Shown here: positions 17,661 to 26,965 of the stretch, in pieces | How the letters are laid out: each line of letters begins with the position of its first letter | Position numbering within the stretch: position 1 is the stretch's first letter | Assembly (NCBI GenBank): GCA_017938145.1 | Contig: JAGBCB010000036.1 | Span: 1-64,000, forward strand | Reading direction: 5' to 3' | Source: Lachnospiraceae bacterium | GTDB taxonomy: Bacteria > Bacillota > Clostridia > Lachnospirales > Lachnospiraceae | Length of the DNA: 64,000 nucleotides | Translations under genes and position numbers: made by a program | Notes under the pieces: generated by a model | Seen by the model: the letters and a program-made list of their open reading frames with translations, nothing else | Told to the model about the DNA's origin: nothing | Database searches by the model: none

Positions 17661-18413
17661 ATGAATGAGTATTTATCCCAGGTGAATGCCGGCTCAATCT
17701 ATTTGATTGTGGCATTGGTGCTTGCCTACATTACAGTTATGTGTCTGGTGTTTTTGTTAAAGAGCTACCGTGCCGGAATCAAAATCGGTATGGACAAAAA
17801 GGTGCTGAATAAAACCATTTTATCCAGTGCAACCTTTACGTTACTTCCATCCGTCAGTATCCTGCTTGGTGTGGTTGCTTTAAGCGGGACGTTAGGTGTA
17901 CCTTTTTCCTGGCTCCGCCTTTCTGTTATCGGTGCCCTGCAGTACGAGCTTAACGTGGCGGAAATTGCAGCCCAGAGCATCGGCCTTTCAGGACTTCGCC
18001 TGGAGGAGATGAGTATTGGCGCTTTTGTTACTATTGCCCTGGTTATGACCATCGGTATTTTGGGCGGTTTATTCTATTCCGTGTTTTTCTTAAAGGTATA
18101 CTTAAAGAAAATCCAGAAATCTCCGAAGAAAGAGGAAACCGGAGAAAAGAAAAAGCCGGGCTTTGGTGCACATGCTACCACGGCAATGTTTATCGGCCTC
18201 TGCGGTACTTTTATCGGCGCATATGTTGGTAAGGCGATTCCGAGAGAAGGTTCCGACGTTATGCCTCTTTTGGTGGCGATTATGGCCGCTGCAGCTATGG
18301 CGGTATTTGAATTTTTCATCCAGAAGAAGGGCAAGGCAGTATTGGAAAACTTCAGTCTGGCAGCCAGCATGTTAATTGCCATGGCAGGTGCTGTGCTGAT
18401 TGGATTATTATAA
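17661..18413 (+). CDS. DUF5058 family membrane protein
   Basis: 250 residues with about six membrane helices, including SIYLIVALVLAYITVMCLVF at 12-31. It matches the DUF5058 group of Clostridia, whose function is not established. The start follows GGGGG 7 bp upstream. The next gene, another membrane protein, begins 15 bp later, and an M20 peptidase and a C-S lyase-type enzyme follow. The arrangement suggests the two membrane proteins form a transporter for a peptide or amino-acid derivative that the enzymes then process. The transport role is inferred from context. Confidence 0.75.
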   Translation: MNEYLSQVNAGSIYLIVALVLAYITVMCLVFLLKSYRAGIKIGMDKKVLNKTILSSATFTLLPSVSILLGVVALSGTLGVPFSWLRLSVIGALQYELNVAEIAAQSIGLSGLRLEEMSIGAFVTIALVMTIGILGGLFYSVFFLKVYLKKIQKSPKKEETGEKKKPGFGAHATTAMFIGLCGTFIGAYVGKAIPREGSDVMPLLVAIMAAAAMAVFEFFIQKKGKAVLENFSLAASMLIAMAGAVLIGLL

Positions 18414-18428
18414 AGGAGGCACGAAGTC

Positions 18429-19133
18429 ATGCAAGAAACAAAAGTTGTTGTTTTAAGTGAACAGGATAAAGCACAATATTTGGAAGAACTGAATAATGGT
18501 TTGCACCGGTTGGGACGTTTCCTGTTGGTAAGCGGCATTATTGTATTATCATTGGTGCCTTTCTTAATCGGTATGTTGTATGGGGTATCTCCGGATATGA
18601 CAGCATTTCTGGCTGGCTATGCAAAGGTGGCTGTGGTTTATCTGCCGGTTTCTCTGGTTGAGTTTTTGGTTTATACACCGATGCTTGGTGTGGGGGGCAG
18701 TTATATTTCCTTTATTACCGGTAACGTAACTAATATGAAGATTCCGGTGGCAATGAATGCAAAGGAAATTGCGGGTACCACAGTCGGTACACCGGAGGAT
18801 GAAATTATTTCCACCATCAGTACTGCCACCAGTGCTATTGTAACCACACTGGTTATTGTTGCAGGTGTTATCCTTTTAGTGCCGTTGCAGCCGGTACTTC
18901 AGAATCCGGTACTGCTTCCGGCATTTAATAACGTAGTTCCGGCATTGTTTGGTGCGTTGGGACTTAAGTATTTCATTAAGAGTCCGCAGATTGCGGTCAT
19001 TCCGGTGTTGTTTATGATTCTCCTTTGTACCTTTGTACCATCTATGATTAGCCAGACCAGCGTGCTGATGGTTCCTTGTGGGGCACTTGCACTGGCAATC
19101 GGTTTTATTTTATACAAGAAGGATAAGTTATAG
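18429..19133 (+). CDS. Integral membrane protein, partner of the DUF5058 protein
   Basis: 234 residues with about six hydrophobic segments. A conserved-looking loop, SYISFITGNVTNMKIPVAMN, follows the second or third helix. I cannot name a family, but it sits tightly between the DUF5058 gene (15 bp) and the M20 peptidase gene (9 bp) and has a clear AAAGGAGG site. The two membrane proteins probably act together. The predicted topology and the nucleotide-domain-free operon would fit a secondary carrier of two subunits. Confidence 0.65.
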   Translation: MQETKVVVLSEQDKAQYLEELNNGLHRLGRFLLVSGIIVLSLVPFLIGMLYGVSPDMTAFLAGYAKVAVVYLPVSLVEFLVYTPMLGVGGSYISFITGNVTNMKIPVAMNAKEIAGTTVGTPEDEIISTISTATSAIVTTLVIVAGVILLVPLQPVLQNPVLLPAFNNVVPALFGALGLKYFIKSPQIAVIPVLFMILLCTFVPSMISQTSVLMVPCGALALAIGFILYKKDKL

Positions 19134-19142
19134 GAGGCTCCT

Positions 19143-20576
19143 ATGGAAATTTTACTTGTGATATTACTTCTTCTGGTGGCGCTGGTTGCGGTTGTACTGC
19201 TTAGGACAGTACTTCTGAAACCGACTCCTGCCAAAGAAGCCAAAGTACCTTTAGATAACAGCGAGCGTGCGGTGGAATATGGTAAAAAGCTTTCCACACT
19301 GGTTCAAAAGGAAACGGTATCCAGCCGTTTTGAGCCGGACCGTACCAAGTTTTTAGAATTCCATGAAATATTAGAAGAGATGTTTCCAAACATCCACAAA
19401 ACCTGCGAAAAGCATGTGTTTAACGGAAGTCTGCTTTTTAAGTGGAGCGGTAAGGGAAACCACGAACCAATCCTCTTTATGAGCCATCACGATGTGGTGG
19501 AGGCAACGGGAACCTGGGAGCATGAGCCGTTCTCCGGCGATATTGACGCAGAAGGCTGCATTTGGGGCCGTGGTACCGTAGATACCAAAGCCAGCCTGTT
19601 CTGTCTGCTGACCGCAGCGGAAGAACTGATAGCAGAAGGATACGAACCGGAATGTGACGTATACCTTGCCAGCAGCTGTACCGAGGAGTGGAGCGGTGAA
19701 GGTGCTCCTTCTACCGTAAAATATTTGAAAGAACAGGGTATTAAGCTTGGTCTTGTATTAGACGAAGGCGGCATGATTTTAGAAGAACCGGTAGGTGGCG
19801 TTAAGGGCACCTACGGTATGGTAGGTGTATTGGAAAAAGGTTATGGCGATGTAAAGTTTATTGCCAGAAGTAACGGCGGTCACGCCAGCGCTCCAAAGAA
19901 AAATTCCCCGTTGGTACGTCTGGGCAAGTTTATGGTGGACGTGGAAAAGAACTATCCGTTTAAACATCAGTTCAATTCCACCATTACCGAAATGTTTACC
20001 CGTATGGCACCAAATATGAATTTTGGCATGAAGTTGATTTTTGCAAATTTGTGGCTGTTTAAGCCGTTACTGACCAAATTACTGCCAATGATTAATTCTG
20101 CGGCCGGTGCTATGATTCGTACAACCACTGCATTTACTACGGCAAAGGGTTCCAATGGTCTGAACGTGCTTCCGCAGGAAGCCTTTGTTACCGCAAATAT
20201 GCGTTTCAGTCCGCATCAGGATGACAAAGAAAGCATCGCCATTATCACAGAGCGGGCAAAGAAATTTGGTCTGGAAACCGAAGTGATTTATTCCGATTCT
20301 CCTTGCCCTATGGTGGATTATAAGGCGGCACCGTTTAAGCGTCTGGAAGAAGTGGCGGCAGAGGTTTATCCGGGAGTAGGTATCTGTCCGTATGTTATGA
20401 CCGGCGGTACCGATGCTAAATATTACAAAGAAGTCAGCGACAACTGCCTGCGGTTTGCACCGTTATATATCAATGCACAGCAGTACGCCAGCATTCATGG
20501 ATTAAATGAGAATGTATATCAGGGTGCCCTGCCAATGGGTGTTGATTTCTATAAAAAGATGATTCAGAAGAGCTAA
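19143..20576 (+). CDS. M20 family metallopeptidase with N-terminal membrane anchor
   Basis: 477 residues. Residues 1-22 form a membrane helix (ILLVILLLLVALVAVVLL). The M20 core has the first metal-binding histidine in LFMSHHDVVEA, the bridging Asp in GRGTVDTKAS, the catalytic Glu pair in SSCTEEWSGEGA and a later metal ligand region MTGGTDAKYY. The group includes carboxypeptidase PM20/CPG2-like enzymes and N-acyl amino-acid hydrolases. Substrate unknown; the operon suggests di- or tripeptides or acylated amino acids. It is separated by 9 bp from the membrane gene before it and 20 bp from the aminotransferase-fold gene after it. Confidence 0.88.
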   Translation: MEILLVILLLLVALVAVVLLRTVLLKPTPAKEAKVPLDNSERAVEYGKKLSTLVQKETVSSRFEPDRTKFLEFHEILEEMFPNIHKTCEKHVFNGSLLFKWSGKGNHEPILFMSHHDVVEATGTWEHEPFSGDIDAEGCIWGRGTVDTKASLFCLLTAAEELIAEGYEPECDVYLASSCTEEWSGEGAPSTVKYLKEQGIKLGLVLDEGGMILEEPVGGVKGTYGMVGVLEKGYGDVKFIARSNGGHASAPKKNSPLVRLGKFMVDVEKNYPFKHQFNSTITEMFTRMAPNMNFGMKLIFANLWLFKPLLTKLLPMINSAAGAMIRTTTAFTTAKGSNGLNVLPQEAFVTANMRFSPHQDDKESIAIITERAKKFGLETEVIYSDSPCPMVDYKAAPFKRLEEVAAEVYPGVGICPYVMTGGTDAKYYKEVSDNCLRFAPLYINAQQYASIHGLNENVYQGALPMGVDFYKKMIQKS

Positions 20577-20596
20577 ACAGAAAGAGGATAAAAAGT

Positions 20597-21793
20597 ATGA
20601 CTTACGATTTTACAACAGTTATGGACAGAAGAGGCAAGGATGCCCTGGCAGTGGATGTCATTCCCTTTGAAGGTGCAGAAGTAGCAGAAGGCTTTGACCG
20701 CATTCCGATGTGGGTGGCGGATATGAATTTTGCTACGGTGCCTACCATTCAGGAGCACATCATTAACCGCGTTAATCATCCGGCCTTTGGTTATTTTGAT
20801 CCTTCCGAGGAGTATTATAACAGTATTATCAAATGGCAGAAGGAACGTAATCTGGTAGATGGGCTCACACCGGAAAATATCGGTTACGAAAATGGTGTTC
20901 TTGGCTGCCTTGCCGCTGCCGTACAAAGCTTTACGGCGCAGGGAGAGGCAGTGCTCTTACATTCCCCTACCTACATCGGTTTCACCCATGTATTTGAGGA
21001 TAACGGCCGCAAAATGGTACTTTCCGATTTGGTGCAAGACGAAAACGGCGTGTGGCGCATGGATTACGAGGATATGGACCGCAAAATTAAGGAACACAAG
21101 ATTCATTTTGCTGTGTTCTGTTCTCCGCATAATCCAACCGGTCGTGTCTGGGAATGGGAAGAAATTGAAAAGGCTATGGAAGTATATAAGAAAAACGACT
21201 GTATCGTAATTTCCGACGAAATCTGGTCCGACCTGATTTTACAGGGAAATCATCATATTCCGACCCAGAGTGTTTCCGAGGATGCAAAGCAGCGTACCAT
21301 TGCAATTTATGCCCCGTCCAAAACCTTTAACCTGGCGGGACTTATCGGTTCCTATCACATTATTTACAATCCGTATTTAAGAGACCGTGTAAGAAAACAG
21401 TCGGCCCTTAGCCACTATAACAGTATGAACGTATTATCCATGCATGCGTTAATTGGTGCTTACCGTCCGGAGGGACATGTTTGGGTGGACGAACTGAGAG
21501 AAGTATTAACCGGCAATGTGGAATTTGCATATCAGTATATTCTGGACAATTTCCCGGGAGTTAAGCTGGCAAAGCCGCAGGGAACTTACATGCTTTATCT
21601 GGACTGTGAAGAGTGGTGTAAAAACAAAGGAATCACCTTAGATGAGCTGATTAAAGCCGGTATCCGGGTTGGTGTTATCTGGCAGGACGGCCGTCCGTTT
21701 AACCGCCCATGGGCAATCCGTATGAACCTGGCGTTGCCAAGAACCAGAGTGGAAGAAGCCTTCCGAAGATTAAGTGAATATGTATTTGTATAA
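20597..21793 (+). CDS. PatB/MalY-type PLP enzyme (cystathionine beta-lyase-like C-S lyase)
   Basis: 398 residues, the usual size for MalY/PatB proteins. PMWVADMNF near the N-terminus, SPHNPTGRVW, SDEIWSDLI and the PLP lysine in APSKTFNLAGL are all in place. These enzymes cleave cysteine S-conjugates or cystathionine to pyruvate, ammonia and a thiol; some are aminotransferases. With the upstream M20 peptidase and membrane pair, a plausible route is import of a cysteine-containing peptide or conjugate, hydrolysis, then C-S cleavage. A terminator follows directly. Confidence 0.88.
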   Translation: MTYDFTTVMDRRGKDALAVDVIPFEGAEVAEGFDRIPMWVADMNFATVPTIQEHIINRVNHPAFGYFDPSEEYYNSIIKWQKERNLVDGLTPENIGYENGVLGCLAAAVQSFTAQGEAVLLHSPTYIGFTHVFEDNGRKMVLSDLVQDENGVWRMDYEDMDRKIKEHKIHFAVFCSPHNPTGRVWEWEEIEKAMEVYKKNDCIVISDEIWSDLILQGNHHIPTQSVSEDAKQRTIAIYAPSKTFNLAGLIGSYHIIYNPYLRDRVRKQSALSHYNSMNVLSMHALIGAYRPEGHVWVDELREVLTGNVEFAYQYILDNFPGVKLAKPQGTYMLYLDCEEWCKNKGITLDELIKAGIRVGVIWQDGRPFNRPWAIRMNLALPRTRVEEAFRRLSEYVFV

Positions 21794-21797
21794 TGTT

Positions 21798-21832
21798 AAA
21801 AGGTTGCTGCAGTGTGCGGCAACCTTTTTTTT
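21798..21832 (+). terminator. Terminator of the DUF5058-M20-PatB operon
   Basis: A 10-bp stem (21798-21807/21819-21828) followed by T residues. Confidence 0.9.
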
Positions 21833-21852
21833 GAGATATGAACGTTTCTGTC

Positions 21853-21881
21853 TTGCGTTTGTTACTTTACTGTGGTAAACT
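21853..21881 (+). promoter_or_regulatory. Probable promoter of the NhaC-family gene
   Basis: TTGCGT (21853-21858), 17 bp, TAAACT (21876-21881), about 55 bp before the start. The match is moderate. Confidence 0.4.
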
Positions 21882-21934
21882 ATCACCATAGCGCATGAGT
21901 GACATGCAAAATATGATAACGAAGGAGAAAAGGT

Positions 21935-23449
21935 ATGGGTTTAGAAATGATTGAAGCCGGCTGGCTGTCCATTTTGCCGCCGCTGATTGCCATTGTTCTG
22001 GCACTCAAAACCAAGGAAGTATATTCTTCCCTTTTTGCCGGTGTGTTTTCCGGTATGTTAATTTATTGTTTTAAGACAGGAAGTTCTATTTTAGAGGCAG
22101 TGCGTTATGTACTCGATATGGTTGCCTATAAAATTGGTGACAACGGTTACATGATTTTATATTTGTCTCTGCTTGGTGCTGTGGTTATGGTTGTTACCAT
22201 GGCGGGCGGTTCCAGAGCTTACGGACAGTGGGCCAGCACAAAGCTGAAAAGCAAGCGCAGTGCAAAGATTGCTACCGCATTGCTTGGCTGCTTAATCTTT
22301 ATTGATGACTATTTCAACTGTCTGACCGTTGGTACCGTAATGCGTCCGATTACAGACAAGCATAAAATTGCCAGAGAAAAACTGGCATACATTATCGACT
22401 CCACTGCGGCTCCGGTCTGTATCATCGCTCCGATTTCCAGCTGGGCAGTAGCGGTTGCTTCCGAAGTAGGTGGTGAAGGCGGTTTGAGCGCGTTCATGAA
22501 GACCATTCCTTATAATTTATATGCACTGTTAACTTTACTGATGGTTGCGATTGTCTGTTGTACCGATTTTGATTTCGGCAAGATGAAGAAGGCAGTTGCC
22601 GAAGCAGCAGGTAAGGAATACGATGAAGTAGAAGAAGAAAAGGAAATGGAAGGTGTTAAGGTTTCCGATAAGGGCCGTGTATATGACCTTCTGATTCCTA
22701 TGGTTGTTTTGATTGCCTGCTCTATTCTTGGTATGGCCTATGTAGGCGGCTTCTTCAGTGGTGTTGATTTTACTACCGCTATCGGTGAAAATCCAACCGC
22801 AGGTTTAACCCTTGGAGCTTTGGCGGCGTTAATTACCGCATTGGTTCTTTACATTCCAAGAAAGCTGGTTACCTTCCGTGAATTCATGGGTGGTATTACT
22901 GCAGGCGTTAAGCTGATGGTTTCCGCAGTAATGATTCTTTCCCTGGCATGGTCCTTAAGCGGCGTTTGCCGTGAAATGATTGGTACCGGTGAATTTGTCA
23001 GCGGATTGGTTAGCGGTTCCAACGTATCCTTAAGTATTTTACCTGCCATCATTTTTGCAGTGGCAGCGTTCCTTTCCTTCTCCATGGGTACAGCATGGGG
23101 CACCTTCGGTATCTTAATTCCGATTGTTTCCATGATTTGTGACGGTAGTGCAGAAGGCGCAGCAATCCTGATTCCGGCCCTGGGCGCAACACTGGCAGGT
23201 TCCGTATACGGTGACCACTGTTCCCCAATTTCCGATACCACCATCCTTTCCTCTGCAGGTGCAAAGTGTGAACACATCCGCCATGTAGAGACACAGATTC
23301 CTTACGCAACCATGGTTGCTGCAGTCTGCTTCGTAGGCTACATCATTGCAGGCTTTGTAAGAAATCCTTGGATTACCTTAGGTGCATCCATTGTACTGTT
23401 ACTCGGTGTACTGGCAGTACTTATGTATAGACAAAAGAAAACTGTATAA
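21935..23449 (+). CDS. NhaC-family Na+/H+ (or organic acid/H+) antiporter
   Basis: 504 residues with about 11-12 membrane helices. Family marks include SIVP-like SILPPLIAIVLALKTKEVY at the start and the conserved DHCSPISDTTILSSAGAKCEH loop region near residue 430. NhaC-type carriers exchange Na+ for H+; close relatives exchange malate/lactate or amino acids, so the substrate is uncertain. It has its own AAGGAG site and lies after a terminator, so it is transcribed separately from the preceding peptide operon. Confidence 0.88.
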   Translation: MGLEMIEAGWLSILPPLIAIVLALKTKEVYSSLFAGVFSGMLIYCFKTGSSILEAVRYVLDMVAYKIGDNGYMILYLSLLGAVVMVVTMAGGSRAYGQWASTKLKSKRSAKIATALLGCLIFIDDYFNCLTVGTVMRPITDKHKIAREKLAYIIDSTAAPVCIIAPISSWAVAVASEVGGEGGLSAFMKTIPYNLYALLTLLMVAIVCCTDFDFGKMKKAVAEAAGKEYDEVEEEKEMEGVKVSDKGRVYDLLIPMVVLIACSILGMAYVGGFFSGVDFTTAIGENPTAGLTLGALAALITALVLYIPRKLVTFREFMGGITAGVKLMVSAVMILSLAWSLSGVCREMIGTGEFVSGLVSGSNVSLSILPAIIFAVAAFLSFSMGTAWGTFGILIPIVSMICDGSAEGAAILIPALGATLAGSVYGDHCSPISDTTILSSAGAKCEHIRHVETQIPYATMVAAVCFVGYIIAGFVRNPWITLGASIVLLLGVLAVLMYRQKKTV

Positions 23450-23474
23450 ACATATAAACTAAAAAATGTACGAA

Positions 23475-23536
23475 GCAAAATACACCCACGTAAGAAACGT
23501 TAGCGATGAGCGGGTTCTGAGTGGGTGTATTTTTGC
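23475..23536. terminator. Bidirectional terminator between convergent genes
   Basis: A 15-bp stem (23475-23489/23521-23536) with A- and T-runs on both sides. The apical part has the sequence GTTAGCGATGAGCGGG, similar in style to the loop of the terminator at 41113-41165. Confidence 0.85.
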
Positions 23537-23583
23537 GACCGTGTGGATGGTTTTTATATTTGGTACGGAAAAAATTGTGACGT

Positions 23584-25182
23584 TTATCTTGATATAGTAA
23601 TTAATTCTTTCTTAGTAATGGAATAATACAATACTCCGGTAATAACCAAAATCACTGCTTCCACCACAAAGTAATATACCGCATAGCTTGCCGGCTGCAG
23701 AGCTATAGCAAGCACGGCGGGTACAATGACAGCAATTACACCGCCTAACATGGAAACCAGTACGGCAGCTCCCTGTTTTACCACCTGAGCTTCGTTATCC
23801 CAGTTTAATTTCGGGAACCACAGATTGCAGGCAAGACCCAGTACAATACAATATGCAAGCAGTACAAGCGGTATCAGGAAATAGTGAAGGGCATCAGACA
23901 AAGCAGGCTTTGCTCCAATAAGCATCAATACTACGGATATTAAATAAAACGGTGCAGCAATAGCCAGATTCCATAACAGCTTGGCATTGTAAATATCCTT
24001 TGCTTTTACCGGGAGTACCTGCAGCTGCCAGAAGGTTTTACCTTCCATGGAAACGGTGCAGGCAGAGGTGCTCATCATGCAAAGCGGCATGGCAAGCACA
24101 AAGGGAAGAACTTTGTGAATGAGAGGAAGAAACATCGGCATTTCCATAAACTCTGCCAGGGAGTCTACACCCATAACAGCGATGGCACCTGCTAGAAGGA
24201 CAGCAAGGATATAGCCTATGCCGCTGTTGGTGACATATAAACTGGAAGAGAAATAAAGTTTCATTTCTTTCTTAAACAGGGAAAGCAGTACATGTTCTGC
24301 TTTTAATTCTCCCAGTTTGTAATTATGCTTTGCATAAGTGGCATTCAGTCCGGTACAGATTTCTGTAAATCTCTTTGAAAGAATCCAAACAAACAATGTG
24401 AAAATAAGTGCGGGGATACCAAGCAGTAGTACAAAGTGCAGGATACTTCCCTGCAGTGCCTGATGATACCAAAGCGCCGGAGGAAAAATGTTTCCCAGGG
24501 CAGAGGTTAACGTGCCAATCAGTTCCTTTAGGGCTTCCATATCCAGATTTTCAGTTTTAGGTCCCATACGGAAACTGCCCACCATGATAACAACTACAAG
24601 TCCAACCGTAAGGAAGGTTTCTACCAGAGTTTTATTCTTCATACGGGAACTGATTCCTTTAATCAGGGCGCCTAAAATGGAGGAGATGGTAAGGGGCAGT
24701 AATGGTGCAAACAGCACAGCCATCAGGCTGATGATGTAAAAAGAAATCCCCGGTTTTGCAAACCAAATGTGTACCGCCAGTCCCGGTATCATAACAATCA
24801 GGGAAAATAGCAGGTTGGTCACATACATGGTAACAAAGCGGCTGATTAATATGGCGGATTTGGTTACCGGTAAAGACACCATGATATCGTAAGACTTCAT
24901 GGAGAACAGTACGCTGCCGGCCTTGAAGAAGGACAGCACCAGCATTAAAATACTTAGGATGGTGTACAAATACATCGGTACAATATCGCCAAGGCCAAGA
25001 TAGTGGTAACCATAAGCTAAACCGCCCACATAACTGATTGCCATGAGAATAACCAATACATATGCAACACTAAGCAGGGCGAAACTTTGTTTCTTTTTCT
25101 TGTCCTTTGTGTGGAGAACTTCATTGATTCCGAACAGGCTTTTTAACTGAACCTTGCTTAGGGTCAGAACTTGCTTTATCAT
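23584..25182 (-). CDS. ABC-2 type exporter permease
   Basis: 532 residues with about 12 membrane helices in two blocks, as in the large putative ABC exporter permeases of Clostridia. Its start codon overlaps the end of the ATP-binding protein gene by 4 bp, so the two form a two-component exporter. The loop GKTFWQLQVLPVKAKDIYNAK between the helices is typical of the group. The substrate is unknown. Because the operon begins with an SdpR/SdpI-like pair, export of a peptide toxin or antimicrobial is a reasonable guess, but no toxin gene is present. Confidence 0.82.
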   Translation of the reverse strand: MIKQVLTLSKVQLKSLFGINEVLHTKDKKKKQSFALLSVAYVLVILMAISYVGGLAYGYHYLGLGDIVPMYLYTILSILMLVLSFFKAGSVLFSMKSYDIMVSLPVTKSAILISRFVTMYVTNLLFSLIVMIPGLAVHIWFAKPGISFYIISLMAVLFAPLLPLTISSILGALIKGISSRMKNKTLVETFLTVGLVVVIMVGSFRMGPKTENLDMEALKELIGTLTSALGNIFPPALWYHQALQGSILHFVLLLGIPALIFTLFVWILSKRFTEICTGLNATYAKHNYKLGELKAEHVLLSLFKKEMKLYFSSSLYVTNSGIGYILAVLLAGAIAVMGVDSLAEFMEMPMFLPLIHKVLPFVLAMPLCMMSTSACTVSMEGKTFWQLQVLPVKAKDIYNAKLLWNLAIAAPFYLISVVLMLIGAKPALSDALHYFLIPLVLLAYCIVLGLACNLWFPKLNWDNEAQVVKQGAAVLVSMLGGVIAVIVPAVLAIALQPASYAVYYFVVEAVILVITGVLYYSITKKELITISR

Positions 25183-25889
25183 TCCTTAATCACCTCCATG
25201 AAGACGGATTCTAAGGATTTACCGTCGGTCAGGTCCTTCGTATCTCCGGCTGCAATGAGCTTACCACCACGGATAATGACAACCTTGTTACAAAGCTTTT
25301 CTGCTACATCAAGTACATGGGTGGAAAAGAAAATGGCAGTACCTTCTTCGCAGAGCGCATGCATACGGTTTTTTAAATGCAGGGTTGCCATTGGGTCAAG
25401 GCCCACAAAAGGCTCATCTAAAATCAACAGCTTTGGCTTATGAATCAGGGCGCTGATAATAGCCAGTTTTTGCTTCATGCCGTGGGAGTAGGAAGAAATT
25501 AAATCTCCAAGGGCCGCTTCGATTTCAAAGGCTGCGGCTTCTTCCTTAATGCGTTGTTCTCTGTCTGCAGCGGAAACACCGTAAATATCTGCAATAAAGT
25601 TTAGATACTGGATACCGGTTAAATATTCATAAAGGTCCGGGTTATCCGGAATATATGCCATGACCTGCTTGCATTCCAACGGCTTTTCTTTTACGGACAT
25701 GCCGTTTACATAAATCTCCCCCTTATCGAAGTCATGGATGCCTACCACACATTTGATGGTGGAAGTTTTGCCGGCACCGTTATGGCCGATAAAGGCGCAG
25801 ATATCGCCGGTGTTTACGGTAAGGGAAAGGTTGGAAACCGCCTCCTTGCCGCCTTTATATATTTTGGTTAAGTTTTTAATTTCTAACAT
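25179..25889 (-). CDS. ABC transporter ATP-binding protein
   Basis: About 236 residues from the ATG at 25889 (GGAGGG 7 bp upstream; the ATG at 25904 overlaps that site). Walker A GHNGAGKTST, signature SYSHGMKQKL, Walker B LLILDEPFVGLDP and switch histidine in FFSTHVLD are intact. It belongs to the CcmA/BcrA-type group that drives ABC-2 permeases, here the protein encoded by the overlapping downstream gene. It follows the SdpI-like gene after about 20 bp in the same operon. Confidence 0.95.
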   Translation of the reverse strand: MLEIKNLTKIYKGGKEAVSNLSLTVNTGDICAFIGHNGAGKTSTIKCVVGIHDFDKGEIYVNGMSVKEKPLECKQVMAYIPDNPDLYEYLTGIQYLNFIADIYGVSAADREQRIKEEAAAFEIEAALGDLISSYSHGMKQKLAIISALIHKPKLLILDEPFVGLDPMATLHLKNRMHALCEEGTAIFFSTHVLDVAEKLCNKVVIIRGGKLIAAGDTKDLTDGKSLESVFMEVIKE

Positions 25890-25909
25890 CGTGATTCCCT
25901 CCATGTAAC

Positions 25910-26584
25910 TTATAGATTAGTTTTTTCGCCATTGTTGTCCTGCACGTTTTCTTCTGTTTTCGATTTACGCACGTATAACAGGAAAGAATATGCGGTTGGT
26001 AACAGTGCGGCAACGGCGACGGCAGCAGGTACAATCCAGATGATATCTAAGAAGGCATTGATGACTAATACAACGCCGCAAATAATCCATACAATACCTG
26101 CAAAACGGTGGGTTTTGTTCCAGTTCTCGGCATCGTTCAAAGCCCACGGAAGTTTAATGCCGATGGTATAATTCTGGCGGGTTTTTGGCATGTAATTTCC
26201 GACCACTATAAAAATGATGCTCACAAAAAGGTTTCCTATCATGTTAACAGAAACAGGAATGTTTAAAGCGTTGGTATACATGACAATGTCACCGAAGATA
26301 CCGGTTAACGGACAGATACAAAGTATCAACAGAAATATCTTATCGCTGATGTTTTGTTTTTTGGGGTCTGCCAGAGTAATAAAACCTGTTAAAAGATGTA
26401 CAACCCATAAAAACAACGGAAGGAAGAATACGGCAAAAGCTTTGGATTCGTAATTATCAGGCTCGCCGGCTGCGTTAAAATGGACCGGGATTTCCTCCGG
26501 CAGCTTGTTCCATAAAATAAGTCCCACAATCATTGGAATTAAAACAAGTAAGGATGTAAGTAAAATCATTTTTTTACGGTTCAT
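25910..26584 (-). CDS. SdpI/DUF1648-family membrane protein
   Basis: 224 residues with six membrane helices. The N-terminal DUF1648 mark LPEEIPVHFNAAGEPDNY and the C-terminal SdpI-like NWNKTHRFAG are both present. In Bacillus, SdpI gives immunity to the SdpC killing peptide and sequesters the repressor SdpR. The start overlaps the ArsR gene by 11 bp, and the gene order sdpR-sdpI is kept. No sdpABC homologue is seen in the window, so this may be an orphan immunity or a cell-envelope stress sensor. Confidence 0.88.
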   Translation of the reverse strand: MNRKKMILLTSLLVLIPMIVGLILWNKLPEEIPVHFNAAGEPDNYESKAFAVFFLPLFLWVVHLLTGFITLADPKKQNISDKIFLLILCICPLTGIFGDIVMYTNALNIPVSVNMIGNLFVSIIFIVVGNYMPKTRQNYTIGIKLPWALNDAENWNKTHRFAGIVWIICGVVLVINAFLDIIWIVPAAVAVAALLPTAYSFLLYVRKSKTEENVQDNNGEKTNL

Positions 26585-26852
26585 TGTCGTTTCCCCCTTT
26601 CAAGTCTGCAAGCCAAAGCATGACCTCTTCCACCACAGAGGTGTTCAGTTCATAGTAAATAAAATTCTTTTGTTTATTTTCAAATACCAGATCTGCCTTT
26701 TTTAATATACTTAAATGATAGGAAATGGTGGCACCGGTCATATCAAAATGACTGCCGATTTCTCCTGCGGACAGAGAGCCTTTTTTGAGCAGGGTTAAAA
26801 TGTCCCGCCGGACCGGGTCAGATAGTGCTTTAAAGGTTTCTGCGAAGCCCAT
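26574..26852 (-). CDS. ArsR-family repressor, SdpR-like
   Basis: 92 residues forming one winged helix-turn-helix: ALSDPVRRDILTLLKKGSLS, then TGATISYHLSILKKADLV and the wing YYELNTS. The length and the adjacent SdpI gene identify the SdpR branch. No Cys metal-sensor motif (ELCVCDL) is present, so it is not a metal sensor. It has a strong AAAGGAGG site. The promoter carries two perfect 22-bp dyads that are its probable operators, giving autorepression of the whole four-gene operon. Confidence 0.9.
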   Translation of the reverse strand: MGFAETFKALSDPVRRDILTLLKKGSLSAGEIGSHFDMTGATISYHLSILKKADLVFENKQKNFIYYELNTSVVEEVMLWLADLKGGNDNEP

Positions 26853-26876
26853 GATATTCCTCCTTTGATTGAAGAC

Positions 26877-26955
26877 TATTTAGAAATTTCTCTAAATACA
26901 GGATAAAACAAAAAGATAGAAAATGTCAATATCTATTTAGATTTTTTTCTAAATA
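26877..26955 (-). promoter_or_regulatory. Promoter and paired SdpR-type operators
   Basis: Two perfect inverted repeats, TATTTAGA-N6-TCTAAATA, lie at 26877-26898 and 26934-26955, centres 57 bp apart. Between them on the minus strand are TTGACA (26929-26924) and, after 18 bp, TATCCT (26905-26900). One operator covers the start region and the other lies just upstream of the -35 box, a layout that would allow looping. Confidence 0.75.
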
Positions 26956-26965
26956 CAAACAAAAC

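Noticed and set aside
26574-26852. ArsR gene as an arsenic or metal sensor
   Set aside because: No cysteine metal-binding motif; the neighbour is SdpI, so it is the SdpR type.
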